Below, in pieces: positions 8,988-18,836 of a stretch of 64,000 bases of DNA. Origin of the DNA: Candidatus Planktophila lacus (GTDB lineage Bacteria > Actinomycetota > Actinomycetes > Nanopelagicales > Nanopelagicaceae). The notes beneath the pieces were generated by a model, which was given only the letters and a program-made list of their open reading frames with translations, was not told where the DNA came from and ran no database searches. The DNA lies in NCBI RefSeq assembly GCF_002288325.1, contig NZ_CP016780.1:558001-622000 (forward strand), given 5' to 3'. Made by a program: the position numbers and the translations under genes. Position 1 is the first letter of the stretch. Every line of letters begins with the position of its first letter.

Positions 8988-10084
8988 GCGAGAAGAAATG
9001 GCCACTTTGGCTGCCACTTCGCGATGATTTAACTTCCCTTTCCCCGTATGGAGCGCCACAGGTTCCAGCTGAGGCAACGTTAAATACCAACGAGAATCCT
9101 TATGCACCATCTCCTGAACTCGCACAAGCGATCGCCGACCGCGTGCATAGGGTTGCTACAACTTTAAATCGCTATCCAGATCGTGATGCCACAGTTCTGC
9201 GCACGGCTCTCGGTAAATTTATAAACACTCTATCTGGAACAAATTTCACAGCAGATTCAATCTGGGCAGCCAATGGCAGTAACGAGATTATCCAATCTCT
9301 TTTCATGGCATTAGGTGATCGAGGCGCACTTGGATTTACACCTTCATATTCAATGCACCCGCTAATCGCCAAGGTAGTTGGCGTTACTTGGCAAGATGGA
9401 GGACGTCGCGCAGATTTCACGTTAGATACCGCCAAGGCGATAACGGAGATTTCGGGAAAGAAACCAGCCCTAACTTTCGTGACAACTCCAAATAATCCAA
9501 CTGGCACCCTTTTAAAAATCGGCGAGATTGAGGAGCTAGCAAAGGCGACAGCACAAGTTAACGGTTTGCTAGTCGTTGATGAGGCTTATGCAGAATTTTC
9601 TAAGGAAATATCTGCCGTCACGCTAATTGAAAAGTATCCAAATGTGGTGGTGATCCGGACTATGAGTAAAGCATTCGCTTTCGCCGGAGCGCGCGTGGGT
9701 TATTTAGTGGCCAACCCCGATGTCGTGGATGCGATGTTTCTGGTGAGATTGCCTTACCACTTAAGCGCAATTACTCAGGCAGCTGCTGAAGTTGCACTTG
9801 AGTATCAAGGCGAACTTTTAGGAACTGTTGCGAGACTGATTGATTCACGTGGGAAAGTTATTGCTGAGCTGGAATCCATGGGCCTAACCGTTGCTCCAAG
9901 CAGCGCAAACTTCATCATCTTCTCAGGATTTAACTCAGAGCCAGCGCAGATCTGGCGCCAACTTCTCGATCGCGGTGTTCTGATTAGAGATGTGGGATTA
10001 TTAGGGCACTTGCGTATGACCATTGGCAATGAGGCCGAGAATCAGAAATTTATTGGCGCCTTAAAAGAGATTTTGCAGAAGTAA
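8984..10084 (+). CDS. hisC: Histidinol-phosphate aminotransferase
   Basis: PLP-dependent class I/II aminotransferase converting imidazole acetol phosphate and glutamate to histidinol phosphate. 366 residues. Motifs include [11 protein letters not shown] near residue 38, [29 protein letters not shown] and [16 protein letters not shown], where the lysine of SKAF is the expected Schiff-base residue. It overlaps hisD by 4 nt and is separated from hisB by 29 nt, so it is translationally coupled to hisD. Confidence 0.97.
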   Translation: MSEKKWPLWLPLRDDLTSLSPYGAPQVPAEATLNTNENPYAPSPELAQAIADRVHRVATTLNRYPDRDATVLRTALGKFINTLSGTNFTADSIWAANGSNEIIQSLFMALGDRGALGFTPSYSMHPLIAKVVGVTWQDGGRRADFTLDTAKAITEISGKKPALTFVTTPNNPTGTLLKIGEIEELAKATAQVNGLLVVDEAYAEFSKEISAVTLIEKYPNVVVIRTMSKAFAFAGARVGYLVANPDVVDAMFLVRLPYHLSAITQAAAEVALEYQGELLGTVARLIDSRGKVIAELESMGLTVAPSSANFIIFSGFNSEPAQIWRQLLDRGVLIRDVGLLGHLRMTIGNEAENQKFIGALKEILQK

Positions 10085-10113
10085 TTGAATACGAAGCTAA
10101 TGGAGATAATCAG

Positions 10114-10698
10114 ATGAGAACAGCCCGAGTAGAACGTAAAACTAAAGAGTCCCACGTAATTGTTGAGTTAAACCTCGATGGCGTCGGTGAGATCTCAGTA
10201 GATACTGGCGTCCCATTCTTTGATCACATGCTTTCTCAACTTGGAAAGCATTCTGGTTTCAATCTAACTGTAAAGACAACTGGTGATATTGATGTCGATT
10301 CACATCACACAGTTGAAGATACTTCACTGGCATTTGGACAAGCGCTGCGCGAGGCACTTGGCGATAAAATTGGTATCCGTCGCTTTGGTGATGCGATGGT
10401 TCCACTTGATGAAGTTCTGGTTCAGGCAGCAGTTGATCTTTCTGGTCGTCCATATCTAGTTCACCGCCAACCAGAAATCGTTGAGTTAATCGGAACTTTC
10501 GATACGACTCTTGGTAAGCACATATGGGAATCAATCGTTGCCGAAGCTCACATCGCACTGCATATTCGCGTTTTAGAAGGACGCAATGCCCACCACGTAT
10601 TCGAAGCACAATTTAAAGCGGTTGCTCGCGCACTTCGCGATGCCGTTTCCCTTGATGGTGGAATCGCAGGAGTTCCTTCAACAAAAGGTTCTCTTTAA
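10114..10698 (+). CDS. hisB: Imidazoleglycerol-phosphate dehydratase
   Basis: Manganese enzyme that dehydrates imidazole glycerol phosphate to imidazole acetol phosphate. 194 residues, so it is the monofunctional form without the phosphatase domain fused in enterobacteria. The duplicated metal-binding motifs are seen as [14 protein letters not shown] near residue 36 and DSHHTVEDT near 62, with an internal repeat ([22 protein letters not shown]) in the second half. A GGAG ribosome binding site lies 8-12 nt upstream. The histidinol-phosphate phosphatase is not in the window. Confidence 0.97.
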   Translation: MRTARVERKTKESHVIVELNLDGVGEISVDTGVPFFDHMLSQLGKHSGFNLTVKTTGDIDVDSHHTVEDTSLAFGQALREALGDKIGIRRFGDAMVPLDEVLVQAAVDLSGRPYLVHRQPEIVELIGTFDTTLGKHIWESIVAEAHIALHIRVLEGRNAHHVFEAQFKAVARALRDAVSLDGGIAGVPSTKGSL

Positions 10699-10700
10699 TA

Positions 10701-11303
10701 GTGATCGCAATCCTTGATTACGGTTCCGGGAATTTAAGGTCGGCACAACGCGCTTTCGAACGCAGCGGTAAAGAAGTTGTAGTTACCTCCGATCGCGACA
10801 TTGCGCTAAATGCACAAGGTCTAGTAGTCCCAGGAGTTGGCGCCTTCGCCGCATGTATGCGCGGTTTAGTTGCAGTTGGGGGAGATGCGATTGTTCGCGA
10901 ACGCCTTGCTAAGCAACGTCCAACTTTAGGAATCTGTGTTGGAATGCAAATTCTCTTCAGAGATGGCGATGAACATACCAACGGGCCACTGCACCAAGGC
11001 GTCGGCATCTGGCAAGAGAGCATCACCAAGTTAGATGCGCCGATATTGCCGCACATGGGTTGGAATACCGTAGAAGTCTCATCAAACTCGAACTTGTTTA
11101 AAGGAATAGAAGATCAATCTTTCTACTTTGTTCACTCTTATGCGGCAAAGAAGAGCGTTGGTATTGCACAGGCGTGGAGCACGCACAATGAAAAGTTTTT
11201 GGCGGCGGTAGAAGACGGTGCTATTGCAGCGACGCAATTTCATCCTGAGAAATCTGGCGATGCCGGTCTTGCGCTGATTAAGAATTGGGTGGGGATGTTA
11301 TGA
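10701..11303 (+). CDS. hisH: Imidazole glycerol phosphate synthase, glutaminase subunit
   Basis: Class I glutamine amidotransferase that supplies ammonia to HisF. 200 residues. The catalytic triad is visible: Cys79 in GICVGMQ, and His181 and Glu183 in QFHPEKSG. The oxyanion region is PGVGAF near 44-49. The GTG start is 2 nt after the hisB stop, and the stop overlaps the priA start by 4 nt. The partner subunit hisF is two genes downstream. Confidence 0.97.
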   Translation: MIAILDYGSGNLRSAQRAFERSGKEVVVTSDRDIALNAQGLVVPGVGAFAACMRGLVAVGGDAIVRERLAKQRPTLGICVGMQILFRDGDEHTNGPLHQGVGIWQESITKLDAPILPHMGWNTVEVSSNSNLFKGIEDQSFYFVHSYAAKKSVGIAQAWSTHNEKFLAAVEDGAIAATQFHPEKSGDAGLALIKNWVGML

Positions 11304-12052
11304 CGACAAACAATCACCAAAGAAATTATCTGGAACTTCTGCCCGCCGTAGATGTAAAGGATGGCAAAGCAGTACGCCTAGTTCAAGGCGAGCTCGCACA
11401 AGAGAGTATCTATGGAGCACCGCTTGAGGTTGCCCTCGAGTTTCAAGCAGCGGGAGCTGAATGGCTTCACCTAGTTGATCTAGATGCAGCATTTGGTCGC
11501 GGCGAAAATACATCTTTATTAGCCGAGGTCGTGGGTCGCCTGGATATAAAAGTTGAACTCTCTGGTGGCATTCGTGACGATGAATCTTTAAAGCGTGCCT
11601 TAGCCACAGGATGTACTCGCGTAAACCTTGGCACTGCAGCTCTGGAAAACCCCGAATGGACAGCGCGCGTGATTGCCGAACACGGAGATCGCATCGCTGT
11701 CGGTTTAGATGTTCGCGGACATGTATTAGCAGCGCGCGGTTGGACTAAAGAAGGTGGCGATCTCTTCGAAACGATCGAACGTCTGGAGCGCGATGGCTGC
11801 TCTCGTTACGTTGTCACCGATGTTACAAAAGATGGAACGCTCCAAGGACCTAACCTAGAACTACTTAAAGAGGTATGTGCTGCAACCAGGAAGCCGGTTG
11901 TTGCCAGCGGTGGAATCTCATCCCTTGCCGACATCACGGCACTTTCATCACTTCATGCAATTGGAGTTGAAGGTGCAATAGTTGGTAAGGCTCTTTATGC
12001 AGGTGCCTTCACTCTTGAAGAAGCTTTGGCGATCACTAAGGGCGCGAAGTAA
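11300..12052 (+). CDS. priA: Phosphoribosyl isomerase A (HisA/TrpF bifunctional type)
   Basis: TIM-barrel isomerase of about 250 residues. In actinobacteria PriA acts on both the histidine intermediate ProFAR and the tryptophan intermediate PRA, replacing HisA and TrpF. The sequence shows [67 protein letters not shown] and VASGGISS, which match mycobacterial PriA closely from memory. Asp18 (PAVDV) and Asp174 (VVTD) are likely catalytic. ATG 11300 is chosen because it overlaps the hisH stop as ATGA; an in-frame TTG at 11285 is less likely. No trpF occurs among the trp genes downstream, which supports dual use. Confidence 0.93.
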   Translation: MTTNNHQRNYLELLPAVDVKDGKAVRLVQGELAQESIYGAPLEVALEFQAAGAEWLHLVDLDAAFGRGENTSLLAEVVGRLDIKVELSGGIRDDESLKRALATGCTRVNLGTAALENPEWTARVIAEHGDRIAVGLDVRGHVLAARGWTKEGGDLFETIERLERDGCSRYVVTDVTKDGTLQGPNLELLKEVCAATRKPVVASGGISSLADITALSSLHAIGVEGAIVGKALYAGAFTLEEALAITKGAK

Positions 12053-12826
12053 ATGGCGTTATCTATTCGGATCATTCCTTGCCTTGATGTGACTGATGGC
12101 CGAGTCGTAAAGGGAGTTAACTTCACCGATTTGGTTGATGCAGGCGATCCGGTTGAGATGGCATCTCTTTACAATCTAGAAGGCGCCGACGAGTTAACTT
12201 TTCTAGATATCTCTGCCAGCAGCAGTAACCGCGAAACAACTTTAGATGTAGTGCGCAAGACCGCTGAACAAGTCTTTATCCCGTTAACAGTTGGCGGCGG
12301 CATTCGCTCAGTTGATGATGTGGACCGTTTACTGCGCGCCGGTGCAGATAAAGTTTCAATCAATACATCTGCCATTGCGCGCCCTGAATTAATCGCAGAA
12401 ATCGCCGATCGCTTCGGCTCTCAAGTTTTAACCATCTCTATTGATGCGCGCCGCGCGAGAACTGAATCAGGATTTGAAGTTACAACGCATGGTGGTCGAA
12501 AGAGCGCCGGGCTTGATGCTCTTGCATGGGTTGAAAAAGCTTGCGCACTTGGAGCAGGAGAGATCCTGCTCAACTCAATGGATGCCGATGGAACTCGCGC
12601 GGGCTATGACATCGGAATGATTACCGCCGTTCGCGCCATCTCTAAAGTTCCACTAATCGCCAGCGGTGGCGCAGGCGCGCTAGAAGATTTTGCCGCTGCC
12701 CTTGATGCCGGTGCAGATGCGCTACTTGCAGCGAGCGTCTTTCACTTTGGAATTCACCGCATAGGTGATGTAAAGCGCTATCTAAGCGCGCAGGGTTATT
12801 CCATTCGCAACAACGCAACTGCGTAA
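12053..12826 (+). CDS. hisF: Imidazole glycerol phosphate synthase, cyclase subunit
   Basis: Cyclase half of IGP synthase. It uses ammonia from HisH to make imidazole glycerol phosphate and AICAR from PRFAR. 257 residues. The TIM-barrel motifs are [18 protein letters not shown] at residues 7-24 with the catalytic aspartate, [36 protein letters not shown] with the second catalytic aspartate, and [11 protein letters not shown]. It starts directly after the priA stop (TAA then ATG). Confidence 0.98.
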   Translation: MALSIRIIPCLDVTDGRVVKGVNFTDLVDAGDPVEMASLYNLEGADELTFLDISASSSNRETTLDVVRKTAEQVFIPLTVGGGIRSVDDVDRLLRAGADKVSINTSAIARPELIAEIADRFGSQVLTISIDARRARTESGFEVTTHGGRKSAGLDALAWVEKACALGAGEILLNSMDADGTRAGYDIGMITAVRAISKVPLIASGGAGALEDFAAALDAGADALLAASVFHFGIHRIGDVKRYLSAQGYSIRNNATA

Positions 12827-12840
12827 GGCAGAATAAGCAC

Positions 12841-13191
12841 ATGAGCGCTGCGATCCCACCAGATATAGCAGCGCGCCTAAAAGAGGGTATCGATTTAATT
12901 CCAGCGATCGCCCAAGATGCGCAAACCGGTGAAGTCTTAATGCTGGCTTATATGAACCGCGAATCTCTTGCACTAACTCTGGCGACAGGTAAGGCAACTT
13001 ACTGGAGCCGCAGCCGCAGCGAACTCTGGGTAAAAGGTGCAACATCTGGCCACACTCAAGAGGTAGTTTCAATTTCACTTGATTGTGATGGCGATGCCTT
13101 GCTTCTGAAAGTTAACCAAGTTGGCGCGGCTTGCCACACGGGGGATAAGACTTGTTTTCATAATCCGCTCGAGATTAGCGCGGAGCGATGA
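12841..13191 (+). CDS. hisI: Phosphoribosyl-AMP cyclohydrolase
   Basis: Opens the purine ring of PR-AMP in the third step of histidine synthesis. 116 residues, a monofunctional cyclohydrolase without the HisE pyrophosphohydrolase domain. Zinc and substrate motifs are [43 protein letters not shown] and [10 protein letters not shown]. The ATG is preceded at N6 by CAGAAT (12829-12834), a weak -10-like hexamer, so an internal leaderless promoter is possible. The stop overlaps trpE by 4 nt. hisE and hisG are not in the window. Confidence 0.96.
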   Translation: MSAAIPPDIAARLKEGIDLIPAIAQDAQTGEVLMLAYMNRESLALTLATGKATYWSRSRSELWVKGATSGHTQEVVSISLDCDGDALLLKVNQVGAACHTGDKTCFHNPLEISAER

Positions 13192-14681
13192 TGCAACTAT
13201 CTGAATTTCGCGAATACGCCAAGAGCTACAACGTTATTCCCGTCTATCGCAAACTCCTTGCGGACGGTGAGACGCCGCTAGGTGTTTATCGCAAGATTGC
13301 AAAGAACGAAGCATCAACTTTTCTCTTGGAATCTGCCGAACACGGGGGAGCCTGGTCACGGTATTCATTTATCGGCGCTCATTCGCAAGCAACTTTAAGT
13401 GAGAAAGATGGCAGTTCAGTTTGGGTTGGCACAACGCCTGCTGGCGCACCAGTCGGAATAGATCCTCTCGAAGCGCTTCGCCTATCGGCTGCGCATCTCA
13501 AATCTCCAAAGATTGCCGGACTCCCACCTCTTACTGGTGGGCTAGTTGGCTATATGGGTTATGACGCAGTTCGCCGCTTAGAGAAATTGCCGAACCAAAG
13601 CGTAAAAGATATTCCGCTTCCAGAAATCGCCTTTATGTTAACTAGCGATCTTGCCGTGATGGATCACGCTGAAGGAACAATTACCTTGATCGCAAATGCC
13701 ATCAACTGGGATGGCAGCAATGAGCGAATCGATGAAGCATTTCACGATGCCCAACTTCGTTTAGATCGTATGCAATCTGATCTACAAAGTTCGCTACCTG
13801 GTTACATCGATCAAATTCCAGACCGTCAGACTCCGCAATTTACGCAAAACATCTCTAGCGATGAATTCAAAAGTAAGGTGCTACAAGCCAAGGAGGAGAT
13901 TGTTGCGGGTGAGGCTTTTCAAATAGTCCTATCGCAGCGCTTTGCTATGGAATGTAGCGCTGATGCTTTAGATGTTTACCGTGCGCTACGTCTTCATAAC
14001 CCGAGCCCTTATATGTATCTCTTCCGCTTTACAGATGGGATTGAAGTAGTTGGATCAAGCCCAGAAGCTTTGGTTAAGGTGACCGGCAAAGAAGTAATGG
14101 TTCATCCAATCGCTGGAACTAGAAAACGTTCATCTTCTGCTGAGGAAGATCATCGTTTAGGCGAAGAGTTATTGGCAGATCCCAAAGAGCGTGCCGAACA
14201 CTTGATGCTGGTTGATCTAGGTAGAAATGATTTAGGGCGCATCTCAAAGCCAGGAACCGTTGAAGTTATCGACTTCATGCATATCGAACGCTATTCACAT
14301 GTTATGCATATCGTTTCAACAGTTATCGGTGAACTTGCAGAAACCTCTACGCCAGTTGACGCGCTCTTTGCCGTCTTTCCTGCTGGAACTTTATCTGGTG
14401 CGCCAAAGCCAAGAGCTATGGAGATCATTGAAGAACTCGAACCAACTCGACGCGGGCTCTATGGTGGCGCAATTGGTTATATTGATTTCACCGGCAATAT
14501 CGATACTTGTATCGCAATACGTACCGCGCTGATTTATAACAAGATGGCATACGTTCAAGCAGGAGCCGGCGTAGTAGCAGATTCTGATCCTGAATCAGAA
14601 GATCTGGAATGTGCAAATAAAGCAGCCGCTGTTTTAGGCGCCATTAGCGCTGCAAATAAGATGAGGTCATCAAGTGTCTGA
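13188..14681 (+). CDS. trpE: Anthranilate synthase component I
   Basis: Converts chorismate and ammonia (from TrpG) to anthranilate, the first step of tryptophan synthesis. 497 residues. The N-terminal part contains the LLES element (residues about 45-48) linked to tryptophan feedback inhibition. The chorismate-binding half shows [44 protein letters not shown] and [17 protein letters not shown], with [15 protein letters not shown] near the end. It overlaps hisI by 4 nt and the next gene by 8 nt. ATG 13191 is a possible alternative start. trpG and trpD are not in the window. Confidence 0.97.
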   Translation: MMQLSEFREYAKSYNVIPVYRKLLADGETPLGVYRKIAKNEASTFLLESAEHGGAWSRYSFIGAHSQATLSEKDGSSVWVGTTPAGAPVGIDPLEALRLSAAHLKSPKIAGLPPLTGGLVGYMGYDAVRRLEKLPNQSVKDIPLPEIAFMLTSDLAVMDHAEGTITLIANAINWDGSNERIDEAFHDAQLRLDRMQSDLQSSLPGYIDQIPDRQTPQFTQNISSDEFKSKVLQAKEEIVAGEAFQIVLSQRFAMECSADALDVYRALRLHNPSPYMYLFRFTDGIEVVGSSPEALVKVTGKEVMVHPIAGTRKRSSSAEEDHRLGEELLADPKERAEHLMLVDLGRNDLGRISKPGTVEVIDFMHIERYSHVMHIVSTVIGELAETSTPVDALFAVFPAGTLSGAPKPRAMEIIEELEPTRRGLYGGAIGYIDFTGNIDTCIAIRTALIYNKMAYVQAGAGVVADSDPESEDLECANKAAAVLGAISAANKMRSSSV

Positions 14682-14865
14682 GTTTGTTCAAATAGCCATC
14701 TCAATTTTAATTGTTGCAGCGCTCACGATCTATATTTCTAAACGTTTTAGAATTTCCAAGCGTTACGAGCGCCAATCGCGGAGTACGCCACCCATGAATT
14801 CCTGGAGCGCGCTCGATCACGGAATAGATCCCAGCGAAGTTAAAGGCGAGACTGAGAAGCCATGA
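14674..14865 (+). CDS. Small single-span membrane protein between trpE and trpC (possible remnant of the Trp-associated membrane protein family)
   Basis: 63 residues from GTG 14674, overlapping the trpE stop by 8 nt and the trpC start by 4 nt, so it is embedded in the operon and very likely translated. Residues 5-22 form one hydrophobic helix, followed by a basic stretch (SKRFRISKRYERQSR) and a soluble tail, SWSALDHGIDPSE. Many actinobacteria carry a longer Trp-biosynthesis-associated membrane protein in this position whose C-terminus, as I recall, has a similar W-x-ALD-x-G-x-DP motif. This protein may keep only the last membrane helix and tail of that family. Function is unknown and the homology is tentative. 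Confidence 0.75.
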   Translation: MSEFVQIAISILIVAALTIYISKRFRISKRYERQSRSTPPMNSWSALDHGIDPSEVKGETEKP

Positions 14866-15635
14866 CTGTTCTAGATTCAATTATTGAAGGCGTCCGTGAA
14901 GATTTAGCCAAACGTCGGAAATCGCTCAACCAAATTCATGAAGAGATGACACAGGCTGCTCCGGTTCGCGATGCTCACCTTGCCTTAACAGGGGATGAGA
15001 TGAAAGTTATTGCGGAGGTAAAACGATCTTCGCCTAGTAAAGGGGCGCTATCTGCAATCGCTGATCCCGCCGCGTTGGCTGAGCGCTATCAAAGCGCAGG
15101 TGCAAGTGTGATTAGCGTTTTAACAGAAGAGCGCCGCTTTAAAGGATCGCTTGCTGATTTAGATGCAGTACGTACTCGCGTTGATCTTCCAGTTTTAAGA
15201 AAAGATTTCATGGTTGATGAGTATCAATTCTTCGAAGCGCGCGCTCATGGCGCAGATTTGGTTTTACTTATAGTTGCCGCGCTATCCAAGAGCCAACTTA
15301 AAGACTTTTTTGATATCGCAACTGAATTAAAGATGGCATCTCTCATTGAAGTTCACACAGCAGATGAGTTAGAGAGAGCGCTAGAAATCTCTCCTCGAAT
15401 AGTCGGAGTGAATTCCCGAAATCTAAAGACCTTGGAAGTAGATCCCACAGCATTCTCTGATTTGATTCCGAGAATTCCTGCCGAGTTAATCCGCGTTGCA
15501 GAATCTGGAATTTCAACTCGCAGCGATGTTGAATTTGCGCAGAACTCAGGCGCAAAGGCGATCTTGGTAGGTGAAGCCCTGGTTACATCGGGGGATCCGG
15601 ATTTGGCGATGCGGACCTTATTGGGTCGAGGGTAG
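14862..15635 (+). CDS. trpC: Indole-3-glycerol phosphate synthase
   Basis: TIM-barrel enzyme that closes the indole ring of CdRP to give indole-3-glycerol phosphate. 257 residues, monofunctional with no TrpF domain fused. Seen motifs are [14 protein letters not shown] near residue 50, [40 protein letters not shown] and VAESGIS. It overlaps the preceding gene by ATGA. Its TAG stop forms the first three bases of the predicted -10 box of trpB. Confidence 0.98.
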   Translation: MTVLDSIIEGVREDLAKRRKSLNQIHEEMTQAAPVRDAHLALTGDEMKVIAEVKRSSPSKGALSAIADPAALAERYQSAGASVISVLTEERRFKGSLADLDAVRTRVDLPVLRKDFMVDEYQFFEARAHGADLVLLIVAALSKSQLKDFFDIATELKMASLIEVHTADELERALEISPRIVGVNSRNLKTLEVDPTAFSDLIPRIPAELIRVAESGISTRSDVEFAQNSGAKAILVGEALVTSGDPDLAMRTLLGRG

Positions 15636-15645
15636 GCTTAATCCC
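15633..15645 (+). promoter_or_regulatory. Predicted internal leaderless promoter for trpBA (TAGGCT, N7, ATG)
   Basis: TAGGCT at 15633-15638 ends 7 nt before the trpB ATG and there is no Shine-Dalgarno. Its first three bases are the trpC stop codon. The same hexamer and spacing recur before other starts in this window. Confidence 0.55.
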
Positions 15646-16857
15646 ATGTCGACTACGCCGCAAGAAGATCTTGGATCCATATTGGGACACTTCGGTCCTT
15701 ATGGCGGTCGCTTTGTACCTGAAGCGCTGATTGGCGCTCTCGAAGAGCTAGAAACGGCGCATCGCACTGCTCAAGAAGATCCCTCATTTGTCGCAGAGCT
15801 CGCAGAACTTCATCGCACGTACACAGGTCGTCCTAGCATCCTCACTGAAGCAAAACGTTTTGCCGAACATGCAGGTGGCGCGCGCATAATTTTGAAGCGT
15901 GAAGATTTAAACCACACTGGCAGCCATAAGATCAATAACGTTCTAGGACAAGCGCTACTTACAAAGCGCATGGGTAAGAAACGTATCATCGCCGAAACCG
16001 GTGCAGGTCAGCATGGCGTTGCATCTGCAACCGCTGCAGCCCTTTTTGGGTTGGAGTGCGTCGTCTACATGGGTGAAGAAGATACAAAACGCCAAGCGCT
16101 AAATGTTGCCCGTATGAAGTTACTTGGCGCAGAAGTTATTCCTGTTACAACTGGATCACGTACCTTAAAAGATGCCATCAATGAAGCGATGCGCGATTGG
16201 GTAACTAACGTTGAAACCACTCACTACATGCTGGGCACCGTTGCAGGTCCGCACCCCTTTCCAACTATGGTTAGAGATTTTCATAAGATCATTGGCGAAG
16301 AAACACGCGAACAAGTTTTAGCGCTCACCGGTCGTCTACCTGATGCGGTACTTGCCTGCGTCGGAGGCGGTTCGAATGCCATCGGAATTTTCCACCGCTT
16401 TATCTCCGATCCATCAGTACGTTTGATTGGGCTAGAAGCAGGTGGAGATGGCGTGGAAACCGGACGCCATGCAGCAACAATTACTGGTGGAACTCCAGGA
16501 GTTCTGCACGGAACTCGATCTTATGTTTTGCAAGATGCTAATGGTCAAACTGTTGAGTCACATTCAATTTCTGCTGGTCTTGATTATCCTGGTGTAGGTC
16601 CTGAGCATGCGTACTTGCATGACATTGGGCGCACTGAGTATCGCGCCATCACAGATGAACAAGCGATGCATGCCTTCGCACTTCTTTCGAAGACAGAAGG
16701 AATTATTCCGGCGATCGAAACTGCACATGCTCTAGCAGGTGCGCTCCAGGTTGGAAATGAACTAGGTAAAGATGCGATTATCGTTATCAACCTTTCTGGT
16801 CGCGGCGATAAAGATGTGCAGACTGCAGCGCAATATTTTGGAATTCCACTGGATTAA
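15646..16857 (+). CDS. trpB: Tryptophan synthase beta chain
   Basis: PLP enzyme that condenses indole with serine to make tryptophan in the TrpA2B2 complex. 403 residues from ATG 15646. The Schiff-base lysine is Lys95 in [11 protein letters not shown]; the phosphate-binding loop is [23 protein letters not shown] carries the catalytic glutamate. The frame is open upstream to 15571 inside trpC, but the family normally begins just ahead of [11 protein letters not shown], which fits the chosen start. That start also sits 7 nt after a TAGGCT box. The TAA stop overlaps the trpA ATG by one base. Confidence 0.98.
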   Translation: MSTTPQEDLGSILGHFGPYGGRFVPEALIGALEELETAHRTAQEDPSFVAELAELHRTYTGRPSILTEAKRFAEHAGGARIILKREDLNHTGSHKINNVLGQALLTKRMGKKRIIAETGAGQHGVASATAAALFGLECVVYMGEEDTKRQALNVARMKLLGAEVIPVTTGSRTLKDAINEAMRDWVTNVETTHYMLGTVAGPHPFPTMVRDFHKIIGEETREQVLALTGRLPDAVLACVGGGSNAIGIFHRFISDPSVRLIGLEAGGDGVETGRHAATITGGTPGVLHGTRSYVLQDANGQTVESHSISAGLDYPGVGPEHAYLHDIGRTEYRAITDEQAMHAFALLSKTEGIIPAIETAHALAGALQVGNELGKDAIIVINLSGRGDKDVQTAAQYFGIPLD

Positions 16858-17657
16858 TGACTGCACTCGATCAACTATTTGTAAAGGTTCGCGCTGAAAA
16901 TCGCGCTGCGCTAATTGCCTATATCCCTGCAGGTTTTCCTTCTCAAGCTGGTTGTGCAAAAGTTATTCAAACCTTTATCGATGCCGGAGTTGACGCGATC
17001 GAGATTGGTTTTCCATATAGCGATCCGGTAATGGATGGTCCAACTATTCAGGCGGCGGCAGTTACCTCTTTAGAAAATGGAACAGGTGCTGCTGAAGTTA
17101 TGTCTGCTCTCAAGGTTGCAACCGATGGTGGAGTAGCAGCAGTAGTTATGACTTACTGGAACCCGATTGAGCGCTATGGCGTTGAAGAATTTGCCGAAGC
17201 GATTGCAGCAAATGGTGGATCTGGCGTAGTTACTCCAGATTTAACAATTGAAGAGTCCGTCGCCTGGTTAGGCGCTACTAAGCAAAATTCGATTAATCCG
17301 ATCTATGTAATTGCGCCAAGCACATCAGATGCTCGAATGCCTAAGGTAACTGCAGCTTGTGGTGGATTTGTTTATGCTGCAAGTTTGATGGGTGTAACTG
17401 GAGCACGTAATTCAGTTTCATCAGGTGCTGCAGATTTAGTCGCGCGCATTCGCACAACAACTGGACTACCAGTCGCCGTTGGCTTGGGTGTATCAACTCG
17501 CGAGCAAGCTAAAGGCGTTGCTGCTTACGCGGATGGAGTTATCGTCGGTTCCGCCTTTATTAAGGCTTTGCAAGATGCTCCAAATGAGGAAGCCGGATTG
17601 GCTGCAGTTAAAGAGTTAGCAACAGAGTTAGCGAAAGGCGTACGTGAGGGACGATGA
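16857..17657 (+). CDS. trpA: Tryptophan synthase alpha chain
   Basis: Cleaves indole-3-glycerol phosphate to indole, which is channelled to TrpB. 266 residues. The catalytic Glu49 and Asp60 sit in EIGFPYSDPVMDGP at the same positions as in the well-studied enterobacterial enzyme. Other motifs are AYIPAGFP at 21-28, MTYWNPIERYG and GVTGARNS. It overlaps trpB by one base (TAATG) and the next gene by four (ATGA). Confidence 0.98.
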   Translation: MTALDQLFVKVRAENRAALIAYIPAGFPSQAGCAKVIQTFIDAGVDAIEIGFPYSDPVMDGPTIQAAAVTSLENGTGAAEVMSALKVATDGGVAAVVMTYWNPIERYGVEEFAEAIAANGGSGVVTPDLTIEESVAWLGATKQNSINPIYVIAPSTSDARMPKVTAACGGFVYAASLMGVTGARNSVSSGAADLVARIRTTTGLPVAVGLGVSTREQAKGVAAYADGVIVGSAFIKALQDAPNEEAGLAAVKELATELAKGVREGR

Positions 17658-18142
17658 GTAAATTCGAAAAGCTACAGCCCTGGATAGGACTTCTTTCGCG
17701 TCTGACCCTTGGTGGCGTTCTTTTTGTTGCCGGTTATCTTAAGGTCGACAAACTAGAGGTATCTCAAATGGCAGTTCGGTCATATGAATTACTTCCGATT
17801 CCGATAGCTAATTTTCTTGGCCAGACCCTGCCTTTCTTTGAAGTTGTCGTTGGCCTACTACTTATTCTTGGAGCAGCAACTAGAGCGGTCGCAGCGCTCG
17901 GTGGCTTTACAATGTTTATTTTTATCATCGCTATTGCTCAAGCGTGGGCACGCGGCTTAAACATTGATTGCGGCTGCTTCGGTGGCGGAGGCACAGTAGA
18001 TCCTGGTCAGACACGCTACCTTCAGGAGATTCTCAGAGATGCTGGGCTAGTAGCCCTTGCCCTATTCTTAGTGCGATATCCGATAACCAAGTTTTCTATT
18101 GATAAAACACCTAAACAATCTAACGCAGGAGATACGGAATAA
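17654..18142 (+). CDS. MauE/DoxX-type redox-associated membrane protein
   Basis: 162 residues with four predicted membrane helices near 12-29, 52-74, 79-99 and 122-140. A Cys106-x-Cys108 pair in DCGCFGGGG lies in a loop. This layout matches the MauE-like branch of the DoxX superfamily, which is often found beside thioredoxin-fold proteins and is thought to help their oxidation or reduction. The downstream gene is a DsbA-like protein, so the two probably form an extracytoplasmic thiol-redox pair (inference). It overlaps trpA by 4 nt. The link to tryptophan synthesis is probably only positional. Confidence 0.85.
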   Translation: MSKFEKLQPWIGLLSRLTLGGVLFVAGYLKVDKLEVSQMAVRSYELLPIPIANFLGQTLPFFEVVVGLLLILGAATRAVAALGGFTMFIFIIAIAQAWARGLNIDCGCFGGGGTVDPGQTRYLQEILRDAGLVALALFLVRYPITKFSIDKTPKQSNAGDTE

Positions 18143-18144
18143 AG

Positions 18145-18825
18145 ATGGCACAAGCGAAAAAATCAAACGGCGGAAAAGATAACTTCACACGTAACCTCGT
18201 AGTTGCAGTTGTGGTTGGAGTAGCTTTAATCATGCTGGTGCCAACAGTTCTCTCTAAGCAAGGCGATTCCACTGCTGCAATTCCTGCTACCGCCTCAGTA
18301 AATGATGGTTATGGGTTGGTCTTTAACAGCGAATTAACAGATGTTCCATTTATCGAAATTTACGAAGACTTCCAGTGTCCGGCTTGCGCACGCTTTGAAG
18401 CGATTAGCGGTCCTTACATCGAAGAGTTAATTGCTACAAAGAAGGCCAAGGTGGCATTCCACATGCTCTCCTTCCTAGGCGGTGAATCACAGATTGCAGC
18501 AAATGCAGCAGCATGTTCTGCAGATCAAGGAAAATTCCTAGAATTCCATAAAACTCTCTACGCTAACCAGCCTGCCGAAAATACAGGTGCTTGGACATCT
18601 CAGTATTTTGCAACTCTTGGAATCGGTCTAGGAATTTCTAGCAGCGATTACGACAAGTGCGTAACAGGCCAGGATTACATGGGTTGGGTTAAGAACGTTG
18701 CGGAAGAAGGATCGAAGCGAAATATCAACTCAACTCCAACGGTTTTGATCAACGGTAAGGAAATAGATCGCAACACTGCATATGGAAGCCTTGCTGACTT
18801 TATGCTTGCGGTTGAAAAAGCCTAA
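18145..18825 (+). CDS. DsbA-family membrane-anchored thiol-disulfide oxidoreductase
   Basis: 226 residues. One membrane anchor at about residues 18-36 is followed by an exported thioredoxin-fold domain with an inserted helical part. The active-site motif is Cys78-Pro-Ala-Cys81 in FQCPACARFE, and the cis-proline loop is STPTVLING near the C-terminus. These place it in the DsbA/thioredoxin_4 group of disulfide-forming or isomerising proteins acting outside the membrane. It starts 2 nt after the MauE-like gene and is probably its redox partner. Two further cysteines (in AACSADQ and DKCVTG) may form a structural disulfide. Confidence 0.9.
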   Translation: MAQAKKSNGGKDNFTRNLVVAVVVGVALIMLVPTVLSKQGDSTAAIPATASVNDGYGLVFNSELTDVPFIEIYEDFQCPACARFEAISGPYIEELIATKKAKVAFHMLSFLGGESQIAANAAACSADQGKFLEFHKTLYANQPAENTGAWTSQYFATLGIGLGISSSDYDKCVTGQDYMGWVKNVAEEGSKRNINSTPTVLINGKEIDRNTAYGSLADFMLAVEKA

Positions 18826-18836
18826 CTAGATTCCGC

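Noticed and set aside
13140-13200. Transcription attenuator or leader peptide before trpE
   Set aside because: trpE overlaps hisI by 4 nt, so there is no room for a leader, and no Trp-rich short peptide is present.
15571-15645. N-terminal extension of TrpB inside trpC
   Set aside because: The extra 25 residues are the shifted reading of the trpC end and are not part of the TrpB family. ATG 15646 fits the family start and the upstream TAGGCT.
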